Notes under the pieces: generated by a model
The model's input: the letters and a program-made list of their open reading frames with translations, nothing else
Databases searched by the model: none
What the model was told of the DNA's origin: nothing
Made by a program: the position numbers and the translations under genes
Part shown: positions 1-6,759 of the stretch, one piece after another
Layout of the letters: every line of letters begins with the position of its first letter
Position numbering within the stretch: position 1 is the stretch's first letter
Assembly: GCA_934728065.1 (NCBI GenBank)
Contig: CAKVDW010000019.1
Span: 1-25,348, forward strand
Direction of reading: 5' to 3'
Length of the DNA: 25,348 bases
From: an uncultured Campylobacter sp.
Lineage (GTDB): Bacteria > Campylobacterota > Campylobacteria > Campylobacterales > Campylobacteraceae

Positions 1-1637
1 ATGGTGTTAAGGCGGTGAGCGATGATGATAAGGGTTTTATCGCTACTTATTTTATAAATTTCGCTCATTATTTTAGCTTCGCTTTCATTGTCAAGTGCTG
101 AGGTTGCTTCATCAAGCACCAAAATTTGCGGGCTTAAATACAAGGCGCGCGCTATGGCGATGCGTTGCTTTTGTCCCACGCTTAAATTGCCCCCACCATC
201 GCCCACAAGGGTGTTTGCTCCGTCTTTTAAGCTAGTGATAAAGCTTTGTAAATTTGCTTGTTTGATGACGCGTTCTAACATTTTTTCATCAAGCTCTTCG
301 CCAAAGGCGATATTTTTAGCGATTGTGTCGTTAAAAAGGTAGATTTGTTGGGGTATGTAGCCGATTTTTTGACGAAAATTTTTAAGATTTTGCGCGCTTA
401 AATTCCGCCCATCAACTAAAATCTCGCCCGAATTTGGGGGCAAAAGTCCCATCAGCATATCAACCAGCGTGCTTTTGCCAGAACCACTTTCGCCGATAAA
501 GGCGATTTTTTCGCCTTTTTTTAGGGTAAAATTCAAATTTTCAAAGAGCAAGGGCTTGTTTTTGTAAGCAAAATTCACATTTTTTAGCACTAAATCCTTT
601 TCAAAGCTTACCTTTTCATCGCCTAAATTCTCATCTTTTTCATAAAGTGCCTTATAGACAATGTCAAGCGAATTTTTATAATACAAAAGGTCGTGGTAGC
701 TTGTGATAATGCGGTTCGCGCTTGGCATAAGGCGGTAAAGGGCTAGCACGAAAAGCGAAATCATCGCTAATGCCGTGTGTATGTCGCTTTGCCTTTGCCA
801 GATGAGCGCTACTACGATAAAAACAAGCACGCAAAAGCCCACAGCTTCTAAAAAAAGGCGCGGAAAGGCGTTGATAGTCTCGCTTGTGATATTTGCACGC
901 GAAAAGGCAAAGCTTTGCTCGCTAAAAAGGTGCGCGACACTTTCTTCTTTGCCTTTAAGTTTGATGAATTTAAAATTGTTTAAATTCGTGCTTAAAGTCT
1001 CAAAAAACGCACTCATCGCCACTTCTCTTTTTGCGCCTGCTTTTTTCATCATCGGCGAAAGCACACGCACTAAAATAAGCGCATTTGCAAGCAAAAAGAC
1101 GCTCAAAAATAGCGTGATTTGATAATCCACCACAAGCATAAGCGCGTAAATGAGCGCCACTACAAAAAGCTCACTCATCATCAGCAAAAAGCTCGCAAGC
1201 ATAGTGCTGAGATTAAAGGCTTCTTGCGTGATGGTTTTAAGCAAGGCAGAGTGCTTTTGGCGCGTAAAACTCTCATAGTCTAAATTCAGGTATTTGCGAA
1301 AAAGGCGCAGGGCAAAAAGATGATAACGCCCCTTTGAAAAGCGCGCTAAAAGGTAAAAATAAAGCGCATTTAAAAAGGCTCGTAGCACATAAAAAACGAT
1401 GAGCAAAAGCCCAAAATACGCCACTAGCTCATACTTTGGCAAGTTAAAAAACTCATCAATTTGCCTTAAATAAGCATTGCGTTCAAACAAGCTAAAATCG
1501 CTCGCCACGCTCACAAAGGGCATTATAAGGCTTATGGCAAAGCTTTCTATGAACGAAATCAGCACGCTAAAAGCCAGCAAAGCGTAAAAAAAGCGTTTAT
1601 CCTGCAAACTTAACACGGCAAAGAGTTTTTTGAGCAT
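1..1637 (-). CDS. pglK: PglK-type lipid-linked oligosaccharide flippase (ABC transporter), 3' end cut by window
   Basis: An ABC half-transporter with an N-terminal membrane domain and a C-terminal ATPase. In Campylobacter, PglK flips the undecaprenyl-linked heptasaccharide across the inner membrane for N-glycosylation by PglB. My translation from the ATG at 1637 begins [20 protein letters not shown] and closely tracks the C. jejuni protein as I remember it. Visible motifs are Walker [10 protein letters not shown] (about residue 380), the signature LSVGQKQR (about 490), Walker [13 protein letters not shown] (about 500) and the switch histidine in IIAHRLNT at the window edge. About 20 C-terminal residues lie outside. 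The start is supported by GGAG nine bases upstream; an in-frame ATG at 1652 is an alternative. It lies 34 bp after the methyltransferase stop and may be read from upstream. The signature motif has Val where LSGGQ has Gly. Confidence 0.93.
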   Translation of the reverse strand, partial: MLKKLFAVLSLQDKRFFYALLAFSVLISFIESFAISLIMPFVSVASDFSLFERNAYLRQIDEFFNLPKYELVAYFGLLLIVFYVLRAFLNALYFYLLARFSKGRYHLFALRLFRKYLNLDYESFTRQKHSALLKTITQEAFNLSTMLASFLLMMSELFVVALIYALMLVVDYQITLFLSVFLLANALILVRVLSPMMKKAGAKREVAMSAFFETLSTNLNNFKFIKLKGKEESVAHLFSEQSFAFSRANITSETINAFPRLFLEAVGFCVLVFIVVALIWQRQSDIHTALAMISLFVLALYRLMPSANRIITSYHDLLYYKNSLDIVYKALYEKDENLGDEKVSFEKDLVLKNVNFAYKNKPLLFENLNFTLKKGEKIAFIGESGSGKSTLVDMLMGLLPPNSGEILVDGRNLSAQNLKNFRQKIGYIPQQIYLFNDTIAKNIAFGEELDEKMLERVIKQANLQSFITSLKDGANTLVGDGGGNLSVGQKQRIAIARALYLSPQILVLDEATSALDNESEAKIMSEIYKISSDKTLIIIAHRLNT

Positions 1638-1671
1638 AACTTGCAACTCCATTTTTTGATGAGCATAAATT

Positions 1672-2799
1672 TTAGCTTGAAATTCTTAATGCCTTATCAC
1701 TTTGCCTTTTAAGAATTTTTGCTTGCTTTAAAAAGCCGTATTGAGCTGAATTTTCTTTTATCCATTGTTGATTGAGAATGATAGCCTGTGCGCTTTCATC
1801 TATGCCGATGAATTTACGCTTTAAGCAAGATGCTTCTTGCAAAAAGCCCCCACCACCACAAAAACAGTCCATAACAAGCGAGTTTTCATTTGATGACATT
1901 AAGAGAATTTGCCTTAACAAAGCGGTGTTTTTTTGCGTAGGATAAAGCACCTTTTGGCTGTCTTTAAACTCCCAAATATCTTGGATTTTTTTGTATCCAT
2001 AATCTTTGGCGTAGATTTTTTTGCGTGGATTGCCGTTTTTGCTCCACTCGATAAGCCCTTCTTTTTGCAAGCTATCAAGCTCACTCAAAGCACAACGCCA
2101 ATGCCTACCTTTTGGGGGTTTAAGCCCATTCCATTCTTGCCCACTCTCGCCATTTTTGGTTTCTCCGGGTGCGTGCAAGGGTATAGTCGTGTAAGCACCC
2201 TTTTCATCGCGCTTGTTAAAGCGTTTGGCTAAATCACTCTGACTTACCTTTTGGCTCACTTCATTCCAAATAAAATCCGCTCCCTTGCTGTAAAATAAAA
2301 TGCTATCTTTCACATTGCCATAGCCCTTTTTAGCGAAATTTTTAGGATTGCATTTGATGCGCGTAATGTCGTTGATAAAACGCTCTTTGCCAAAAATTTC
2401 ATCAAGCACAATCTTCACATAATGCCCTATTTTGCTATCTGTATGCACATAAATGCTGCCCTTTTCACTTAGCATTTCACGCATTAAAATAAAGCGGTAA
2501 TATAAAAATTCCAAATAGGTTTCAAGGCCGAATTTATCATCATAAGCGACATTTGCACTTAAACTTGCGCTTATGGTGCTACCCATTCTAAAAGTGTTGT
2601 TTGTGGCAAAAGGTGGGTCTATGTAGATTAAATCTAGTGCGTTTTTATAGGCTTTTTCTTGTAACAAAAACTGCATAGCGTTTAAATTATCATCAAAAAT
2701 CAGCAAATTGTGCTTGTCAAAATCCCCTTGTAAAGTATTTTTATAGGGTTCTTGTAAAAATTCTTTTGGGCTTTTAAAATCATTAAAAATTTGAAACAT
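1672..2799 (-). CDS. Type II DNA methyltransferase, beta class, probably N6-adenine
   Basis: Modification partner of the restriction gene just upstream. Counted from the chosen start, catalytic motif IV is DPPF at residues 61-64 (inside [13 protein letters not shown]), followed by a long target-recognition region, a motif X-like [13 protein letters not shown] near 286 and the AdoMet motif [10 protein letters not shown], at 311-319. The IV-TRD-X-I order defines the beta class of amino-methyltransferases; DPPF rather than SPPY favours adenine over N4-cytosine. The frame is open to 2877, but the start at 2799 gives a 375-aa protein, has AGGTG just upstream and lies directly after the endonuclease stop (2801-2803), as expected for coupled translation. 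The final codons, KALRISS, recur as KALRILS in a scar after waaF. The recognition sequence cannot be read from the protein. Confidence 0.9.
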   Translation of the reverse strand: MFQIFNDFKSPKEFLQEPYKNTLQGDFDKHNLLIFDDNLNAMQFLLQEKAYKNALDLIYIDPPFATNNTFRMGSTISASLSANVAYDDKFGLETYLEFLYYRFILMREMLSEKGSIYVHTDSKIGHYVKIVLDEIFGKERFINDITRIKCNPKNFAKKGYGNVKDSILFYSKGADFIWNEVSQKVSQSDLAKRFNKRDEKGAYTTIPLHAPGETKNGESGQEWNGLKPPKGRHWRCALSELDSLQKEGLIEWSKNGNPRKKIYAKDYGYKKIQDIWEFKDSQKVLYPTQKNTALLRQILLMSSNENSLVMDCFCGGGGFLQEASCLKRKFIGIDESAQAIILNQQWIKENSAQYGFLKQAKILKRQSDKALRISS

Positions 2800-2800
2800 T

Positions 2801-3586
2801 TCACACCTGATACAAAAAGTCGCGCAAAAATAGTGCCGAAAAGATATTTTTGTCTTTGTGGTGCATAAGCGTTTCAAACATTTTGCTGTGGTTTTTTATG
2901 TAGCAAACGCCGTCTAAAATGGCAACTTTGATGACATTTTTGTGTTTGCTTTGTGAATTTAAAAGCGCAAAAGCATCATTTAGCTGGGCGTTTTGATGTC
3001 CGCCAAAATCACTTAAAAACTTCGCTTCGCCGATAATGAATTTATCGTTAAATTTGGCGATAAAATCTAATCCCTTTTGATTTGTGTAGCCCAAAAATTC
3101 ACGCGCATACTCTTGCATAGCACTATCTGTGGCGTTTAAAATGGCATTTTGTTTTGTGCTTTGAAATTCTTTAAGCGGCAAGGGTGTTAAGCCCAGCGCA
3201 CCGCTATTTACCCATCTTTTAAAAAGCGGTCCTATTTGTCTGTTTGTTTCTTTGGGTTGGGAAAGATTTTTATAGATTTCATCAAGCCCCATTTCTTTGA
3301 GCCTGCCACAAAGCCTTGCGATAGTCATAGGGTTACGCAAAATGGCACTTTTATCACGGCGCAAATACGCTACATAAGAATCTTTTATAGGAAAAAGCTC
3401 AAAATCCAGCAAGGATTGTATGATTTTAGCTTGATTGTTTTGCTTAAATTCTTTCTCAAATGCACTCCATTTTTGAGCATCAATCTCACGCAAAGAATCA
3501 GGACTCATAGGATAGACACGAAACAGCTCATCAAGGTAGTTTCGGCTATTTGCTAGTTCTATGCTTTGGATAAGAAAATAGTTCAT
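2801..3586 (-). CDS. Type II restriction endonuclease, PD-(D/E)XK-like
   Basis: A 261-aa protein encoded immediately before the methyltransferase. It shows a plausible PD-(D/E)XK nuclease core: D174 in KGLDFIAKF and E187-A-K189 in FIIGEAKFLSDFGGHQNAQ, followed by alternating strands (VIKVAILDGVCYI). The order R then M, with one base between the stop and the methyltransferase start, means the two are co-transcribed and translated together, so their balance must be set at translation or by other means. A promoter with -10 TAGAAT lies at 3610-3615, giving a leader of about 17 nt with AAAAGG before the ATG. I do not recognise the exact specificity; a Tsp45I-like family is a possibility I cannot test. 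Assignment as the cognate nuclease rests on the motif and the linkage. Confidence 0.8.
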   Translation of the reverse strand: MNYFLIQSIELANSRNYLDELFRVYPMSPDSLREIDAQKWSAFEKEFKQNNQAKIIQSLLDFELFPIKDSYVAYLRRDKSAILRNPMTIARLCGRLKEMGLDEIYKNLSQPKETNRQIGPLFKRWVNSGALGLTPLPLKEFQSTKQNAILNATDSAMQEYAREFLGYTNQKGLDFIAKFNDKFIIGEAKFLSDFGGHQNAQLNDAFALLNSQSKHKNVIKVAILDGVCYIKNHSKMFETLMHHKDKNIFSALFLRDFLYQV

Positions 3587-3607
3587 TTTAAGCCTTTTTA
3601 TTTTGAA

Positions 3608-3625
3608 AAATTCTACCCCAAATTT
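3608..3625. repeat. 18-bp direct repeat A, copy 1
   Basis: The string aaattctaccccaaattt is identical at 4743-4760. This copy lies just upstream of the restriction endonuclease gene and contains its likely -10 box. The copy at 4743 directly follows the waaF stop codon. Confidence 0.85.
3610..3615 (-). promoter_or_regulatory. Likely sigma-70 -10 box of the restriction-modification operon
   Basis: Minus-strand TAGAAT, 24 nt upstream of the endonuclease ATG, giving a predicted leader of about 17 nt that carries AAAAGG. Campylobacter sigma-70 promoters depend mainly on the -10 box, so no -35 is expected. Confidence 0.45.
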
Positions 3626-3676
3626 CTTAACGCCAAATCAAGCCACAAATTTAGCTTATAGGCGCAAAAACATTAT

Positions 3677-4018
3677 TTAATCAGCGCACTTATAAATTTC
3701 GCCCTCGACAAGATATTCACCTACTCCCCAAGTCGAATTCCAGCCTTTTTCCATATTTAAGACAAGTAAAGTATCTCCACCTAGATTTGCAGCCTTGTTT
3801 TTTAAATCATTTATAGCAGACTCTCTTAAATTTAAAAGACTAGTAGAACCCCAAGTATCTATTTTTTGTCCGATTTCTCGCCCTAAAAACTTACAATTTT
3901 GTGGTTTTTCGTAAATAGGTAGAGTTTTGATATGGCGAGCCTGTGGCAATAATTGAGTTTTACTCGTGCAAGCCACGCACAACAGAGCAAAGAGAACAGC
4001 AAAGAGACAATTTTTCAT
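3677..4018 (-). CDS. Small outer-membrane-type lipoprotein of unknown function
   Basis: A 113-aa protein with a lipoprotein signal peptide: MKN, a hydrophobic stretch and a cysteine at LLCVAC|TSK. The lipobox is slightly atypical, with Cys at -3 rather than Leu. The mature part contains ESAINDLKNKAANLGGDTLLVLNM, a pattern (alanine-rich helix, then GGDTLLV) reminiscent of the small DUF4156-like bacterial lipoproteins, and ends with a Trp/Gly-rich segment and a lone Cys. A TATAAT box and an AAAGGA ribosome site precede it, so it has its own promoter. It sits between a truncated and a complete DNA methyltransferase gene and has no evident role in restriction; it was probably carried into or stranded in this variable locus. 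Function unknown. Confidence 0.8.
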   Translation of the reverse strand: MKNCLFAVLFALLCVACTSKTQLLPQARHIKTLPIYEKPQNCKFLGREIGQKIDTWGSTSLLNLRESAINDLKNKAANLGGDTLLVLNMEKGWNSTWGVGEYLVEGEIYKCAD

Positions 4019-4041
4019 TTTAATCCTTTCGTTTTTTGTAA

Positions 4042-4047
4042 ATTATA
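4042..4047 (-). promoter_or_regulatory. -10 box of the lipoprotein gene
   Basis: Minus-strand TATAAT in the context TTAGGTATAAT, 23 nt upstream of the lipoprotein ATG, with AAAGGA between. The predicted leader is about 17 nt. Confidence 0.55.
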
Positions 4048-4078
4048 CCTAAAATTTAATTTAAGTGTAAAATTTAAT

Positions 4079-4663
4079 CTAGCCTTTCAACTCCCATTCA
4101 TAAGCGCTTTTACATATCATTTCAAGGCTGTCAAATCGCGGTTTCCACTCGGTGAAAGATTTGATTTTAGCATTGCAAAGCATAGTGTTAAAGATTGAAA
4201 GCTCCAAGCCAACAGCGTTTAAGCCTAGCTCACTTGCCACAGCCAAAGTCGTGCCAGAGCCACAAAACAAATCAAGCACAATGTCGCCTTTTTTGAAAAA
4301 AATTTGCTCTTTGAGCGTATCTGTGTGGCTGTCTAAAAAATACTCCACAAGTTGCGGAATAAATTTGCCTTTGTATGGATGCAAACGGTGGATATGTTTT
4401 GTGGTTTGTGCTTCTTTAAACTGCGAAAAAGATAGTGGGTGTGCTAGCTCTTCTTTTGCGCTTAAAATGGTATCATAATACGCTTTTAACTCGTTTTTAT
4501 CTATCAAATTTTCCTTTGGATTTGTAGCGTGATTAGCGATTTTGCCGTAGTTTATAAGGTAGATAATGTTGCTGCTCGTTACATTCTTACCCAAATACTC
4601 ACTCGCCCAAAATGCTGCATTTTTTGGGCTTAAAAAACTATTTGCTTGAAAATGACCGAGCAT
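4079..4663 (-). CDS. Truncated DNA methyltransferase carrying motifs X and I only
   Basis: A 194-aa protein with HRLHPYKGKFIPQLVEYFLD (a motif X-like element, about residues 95-114) and the AdoMet-binding motif I, DLFCGSGTTLAVASELGLNAVGLE (about 130-153). It ends shortly after motif I; no catalytic (D/N/S)PP(Y/F) motif and no target-recognition domain follow before the stop or in the next 60 bases. Full members of this X-first type are, as I recall, about twice this length. It is therefore probably an inactive 5' fragment, although it keeps a TAGAAT -10 box (4689-4694) and an AAAGGA ribosome site. The alternative, one half of a split methyltransferase, would need a catalytic partner, and none is in this window. 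Product family is certain, activity doubtful. Confidence 0.75.
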   Translation of the reverse strand: MLGHFQANSFLSPKNAAFWASEYLGKNVTSSNIIYLINYGKIANHATNPKENLIDKNELKAYYDTILSAKEELAHPLSFSQFKEAQTTKHIHRLHPYKGKFIPQLVEYFLDSHTDTLKEQIFFKKGDIVLDLFCGSGTTLAVASELGLNAVGLELSIFNTMLCNAKIKSFTEWKPRFDSLEMICKSAYEWELKG

Positions 4664-4688
4664 ATTACTTTCCTTTTATCTTTGCTGA

Positions 4689-4694
4689 ATTCTA
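4689..4694 (-). promoter_or_regulatory. -10 box of the truncated methyltransferase gene
   Basis: Minus-strand TAGAAT (context AAGTTAGAATTC), 25 nt before the ATG at 4663, with AAAGGAAAG between. It overlaps the scar that resembles the end of the complete methyltransferase gene, so the promoter may have arisen from former coding sequence. Confidence 0.4.
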
Positions 4695-4760
4695 ACTTAA
4701 AATTCTTAATGCCTTTGCGCTTGCTTTTGTTTAAAATTTAGCAAATTCTACCCCAAATTT
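4690..4760 (-). repeat. Deletion scar: upstream and terminal pieces of a restriction-modification module side by side
   Basis: Read on the minus strand from the waaF stop, this spacer holds repeat A (4743-4760, 18 bp, identical to the sequence before the endonuclease gene) and then 16 bp (4700-4715) identical to the end of the complete methyltransferase gene (1680-1695). Similarity continues for about ten more bases with only transitions. In the coding frame it reads TKASAKALRILS-stop against the intact [14 protein letters not shown]. The front and back ends of a module like 1.67-3.63 kb are thus joined with the middle missing. Confidence 0.6.
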
Positions 4761-5843
4761 TTAAATATTTGACATTTTCTCAAGTAAGCTTTTAGCCTCT
4801 TTGATGACAAGTTCGGGCTTTAAATCCTTCATACAAGCGTGGTGTTTTAGCGGACAAACGCGTTTCATACAAGGCATACAGGGCAAATTTAAATGCACTA
4901 GCCTTGCGTTTTCGTTGCGCCACGGGCTAGTTTGCGTAAAGCGAGTGGGACCAAATACCGCAATGGTAGGCGTTTTGTAAAAGGCTGCTATGTGCATAGC
5001 CCCGCTGTCGTTGCTTACAAACAAATCAAGTGCTGAAATCAGCTCACACAGCTCTTTTATGCTGGTTTTTCCGCAAAGATTGTGAGCCTTTACGCCCTTT
5101 TTAGCAAGCCAAAGCTCTATGTCATCGCAAATTTCTTGCTCAAAACTCGTGCCAAAAATCAAAATTTCGTGCGTTGAGCTAAATTCAAAGCCAACTTGCG
5201 CGAAATATCCTTTGTCCCAGCACTTTGCCAAGCCGTATTTTGCGCCTGCGTTGATACCAAGCCACTTTTTATCAGTGCTAATGCCGAATTTACCGAGCAA
5301 ATTTTGCCTTTCTTTTGATGAAATGCCCTTAAATTCAAGCACAGGCAAAAAAAGCTCATCGCTTTGCGCCTTTGTGTTAAGGGCTTTTTGGACAAAAGCA
5401 AGGTATTTTAGCACTTGATGAGCGTTTTTGTCTTGCTTTTTGTCAAAAATAAATTTATGTTTTGAGCTAAGTAAAAAGAGCAAAATTCGCGCTGAAAACG
5501 CTGAGCGAAAGGAAAAAGCATAATCAAACTCGCCCAAATTTTTTGCAAGTTTGTATAAGTCCTTAAAGCGAGCAAGTGCGCCCAAAATGCCCCTTTTTTT
5601 AGGCGTTTGCACGCAAATTTGAGCGTTTTGATAATCCTTAAACAACTCGCAAGCCACAAAAGAGCCATAAAGAATGAATTTCAACTCTTGCTTGTCGTTA
5701 AATTTAGCGGAATTTGTGGCGTTTGGTGCGCTTTGAATTGTGCCATTTACAAGCCTTTCAAAATGCGAAAAAATGAGCCTTAACGCCGCACTTGCCATTA
5801 CGCTATCGCCCAGCCAAGTGGGAAGATTTATAAAGATTTTCAC
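4761..5843 (-). CDS. waaF: ADP-heptose:LOS heptosyltransferase II
   Basis: A GT9-family heptosyltransferase that adds the second heptose to the LOS inner core at the cytoplasmic face of the inner membrane. The N-terminus MKIFINLPTWLGDSVMASAA matches WaaF, and the donor-binding region LFVSNDSGAMHIAAFYKTPT with AVFGPTRFTQTSPW, followed by the cysteine-rich CMPCMKRVCPLKHHACMKDL, is typical of the Campylobacter enzyme. Start is GTG at 5843 with AAGG/AAGAAG upstream. At 360 aa it is longer than the C. jejuni protein as I remember it; the extra length includes a polar insert after the first helix (ERLVNGTIQSAPNATNSAKF). A TATAAT promoter lies at 5938-5943. In C. jejuni waaF closes the LOS cluster; here no other LOS gene is adjacent. 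Confidence 0.93.
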   Translation of the reverse strand: MKIFINLPTWLGDSVMASAALRLIFSHFERLVNGTIQSAPNATNSAKFNDKQELKFILYGSFVACELFKDYQNAQICVQTPKKRGILGALARFKDLYKLAKNLGEFDYAFSFRSAFSARILLFLLSSKHKFIFDKKQDKNAHQVLKYLAFVQKALNTKAQSDELFLPVLEFKGISSKERQNLLGKFGISTDKKWLGINAGAKYGLAKCWDKGYFAQVGFEFSSTHEILIFGTSFEQEICDDIELWLAKKGVKAHNLCGKTSIKELCELISALDLFVSNDSGAMHIAAFYKTPTIAVFGPTRFTQTSPWRNENARLVHLNLPCMPCMKRVCPLKHHACMKDLKPELVIKEAKSLLEKMSNI

Positions 5844-5937
5844 GCTTCTTGCCTTTAAAAACTTTTTAAAAATAACAAATTTTTTACAAAGATAAACTTG
5901 ATAAAAGTCAAATTTAATTCTTTGTTTGTATGGAGAA

Positions 5938-5943
5938 ATTATA
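5938..5943 (-). promoter_or_regulatory. Extended -10 promoter of waaF
   Basis: Minus-strand TGTTATAAT (extended -10: TG, one base, TATAAT). Predicted start near 5931, leaving a leader of about 88 nt before the GTG. Confidence 0.55.
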
Positions 5944-6099
5944 ACAAAAATTAGCCCAAATTTACATTTTACTTTGCGCTAAGAATTTGCGTTTATTGAT
6001 ACTAACAATTCTTGATTTAGCAGTAAGGATAGGCAAATTTGTAACAATATTTAAAAATTTTTCACAAATACTATCTAAAATTCAAAAAAAAACGCTTTT

Positions 6100-6108
6100 T
6101 GCTAAAAT
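6100..6108 (+). promoter_or_regulatory. Possible extended -10 promoter of the poly-C gene
   Basis: TGCTAAAAT matches an extended -10 box; a start near 6115 is predicted. If correct, the possible upstream reading frame beginning at 6112 would be essentially leaderless. Confidence 0.35.
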
Positions 6109-6170
6109 GTTATGAAAAGGGTTGAAGTGTCATTTTTAATCCCTTAAAATCTCAATTAAAAGAACATAAA

Positions 6171-6641
6171 ATGCAAAAACAAGGTTTTGAGTATAAAATA
6201 GAGGAAATCCCTTTTTACTTAAAGGCGAGTAAAAAGGAGATTTTAAGAGCTTTTCAGCAGCAAGATATAAGAGATGAAAGCTTGCTTAATGCTTTTTCTG
6301 GCGATGGAAAAGTGGTGTTGTTTTCTGTTTTAAATGCGTGGAAATTTGATTTTATTAATGAAAAAATGCCACCTGTGGTTGAAATTTTAATCGATAAATT
6401 CTTTGATAAAGTTGAAGGCGTAGAGGAACTTATAGAGGACTTTCAATATTATCTTGATGACTGTAAGGATAAAATTTATGAAAAACTAGCAACCCATACA
6501 AAAGCAGATGAAGACGACAAAAAGGATTATCACTATAAAACACCCCCCCCCATTTATCTGATGAGTTTATACGAGAGCTTTTATGCCTTGATGAGTGGCA
6601 ACAGTTGCAAGAGCAAATGCGTGCTTATGCAAAAAAAGTAA
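6171..6641 (+). CDS. Hypothetical protein with a C9 tract, likely phase-variable
   Basis: I do not recognise this family. In the present frame the protein has 156 aa and is acidic and helical (KFFDKVEGVEELIEDFQYYLDDCKDKIYEK), without signal peptide or membrane segment. Nine cytosines at 6543-6551 encode Pro125-127. After them the present frame gives IYLMSLYESFYALMSGNSCK..., an unconvincing tail. With C10 or C7 the protein would end HLSDEFIRELLCLDEWQQLQ... as a 158-aa product stopping at 6646, a much more protein-like tail. With C8 or C11 it stops within three codons of the tract. Upstream, frame 0 reads SVIFNPLKSQLKEHK into this ATG with no stop back to 6123, so the true N-terminus may be longer and frameshifted. 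Only a weak ribosome site (AAAAGAAC) precedes the ATG. Confidence 0.65.
   Translation: MQKQGFEYKIEEIPFYLKASKKEILRAFQQQDIRDESLLNAFSGDGKVVLFSVLNAWKFDFINEKMPPVVEILIDKFFDKVEGVEELIEDFQYYLDDCKDKIYEKLATHTKADEDDKKDYHYKTPPPIYLMSLYESFYALMSGNSCKSKCVLMQKK
6543..6551 (+). repeat. Homopolymeric C9 tract (candidate contingency locus)
   Basis: Nine consecutive C on the plus strand, inside coding sequence, in an AT-rich genome. Poly-G/C tracts of about eight or more are the classic slippage sites of Campylobacter contingency genes. Length sets which of three C-termini is made. Confidence 0.85.
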
Positions 6642-6672
6642 TGTAAAATTTGAAATATTCAAAGTAAAATAA

Positions 6673-6747
6673 GCTTTAACTAAAGCGGGCTTTGCAAATT
6701 TTATGGTAGATGGCTTAAATTATAAGTCCAAGCATTTATTAAAATGA
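6673..6747 (+). pseudogene. Possible tail remnant of a lost gene
   Basis: An open stretch ending in TGA reads ALTKAGFANFMVDGLNYKSK and four more residues. Its composition is protein-like, but there is no start with a ribosome site apart from an internal ATG at 6703. It may be the 3' end of a decayed gene between the poly-C gene and pbpB, or chance. Confidence 0.2.
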
Positions 6748-6759
6748 GAGAAAATTTTG

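Larger units (their letters stand above)
5844..6170. other. Intergenic region between waaF and the poly-C gene
   Basis: This 327-bp AT-rich spacer lies between divergent genes. It holds a minus-strand promoter for waaF (5938-5943), a possible plus-strand extended -10 (6100-6108), a 7-bp inverted repeat AAGAATT/AATTCTT (5981-5987 and 6007-6013, 19-nt loop) that could bind a regulator, and a short coding stretch at 6112-6147 discussed as a possible frameshifted 5' end of the next gene. No RNA gene recognised. Confidence 0.6.

Noticed and set aside
1933..2232. Plus-strand ORF of 99 aa inside the methyltransferase gene
   Set aside because: It is antisense to a gene with clear motifs and has no ribosome site or protein-like composition; it is a shadow.
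2800..2877. Longer N-terminus for the methyltransferase (401 aa)
   Set aside because: The extra residues are encoded inside the endonuclease 3' end, are Cys/Arg-rich and lack a ribosome site; the ATG at 2799 has AGGTG and fits coupling.
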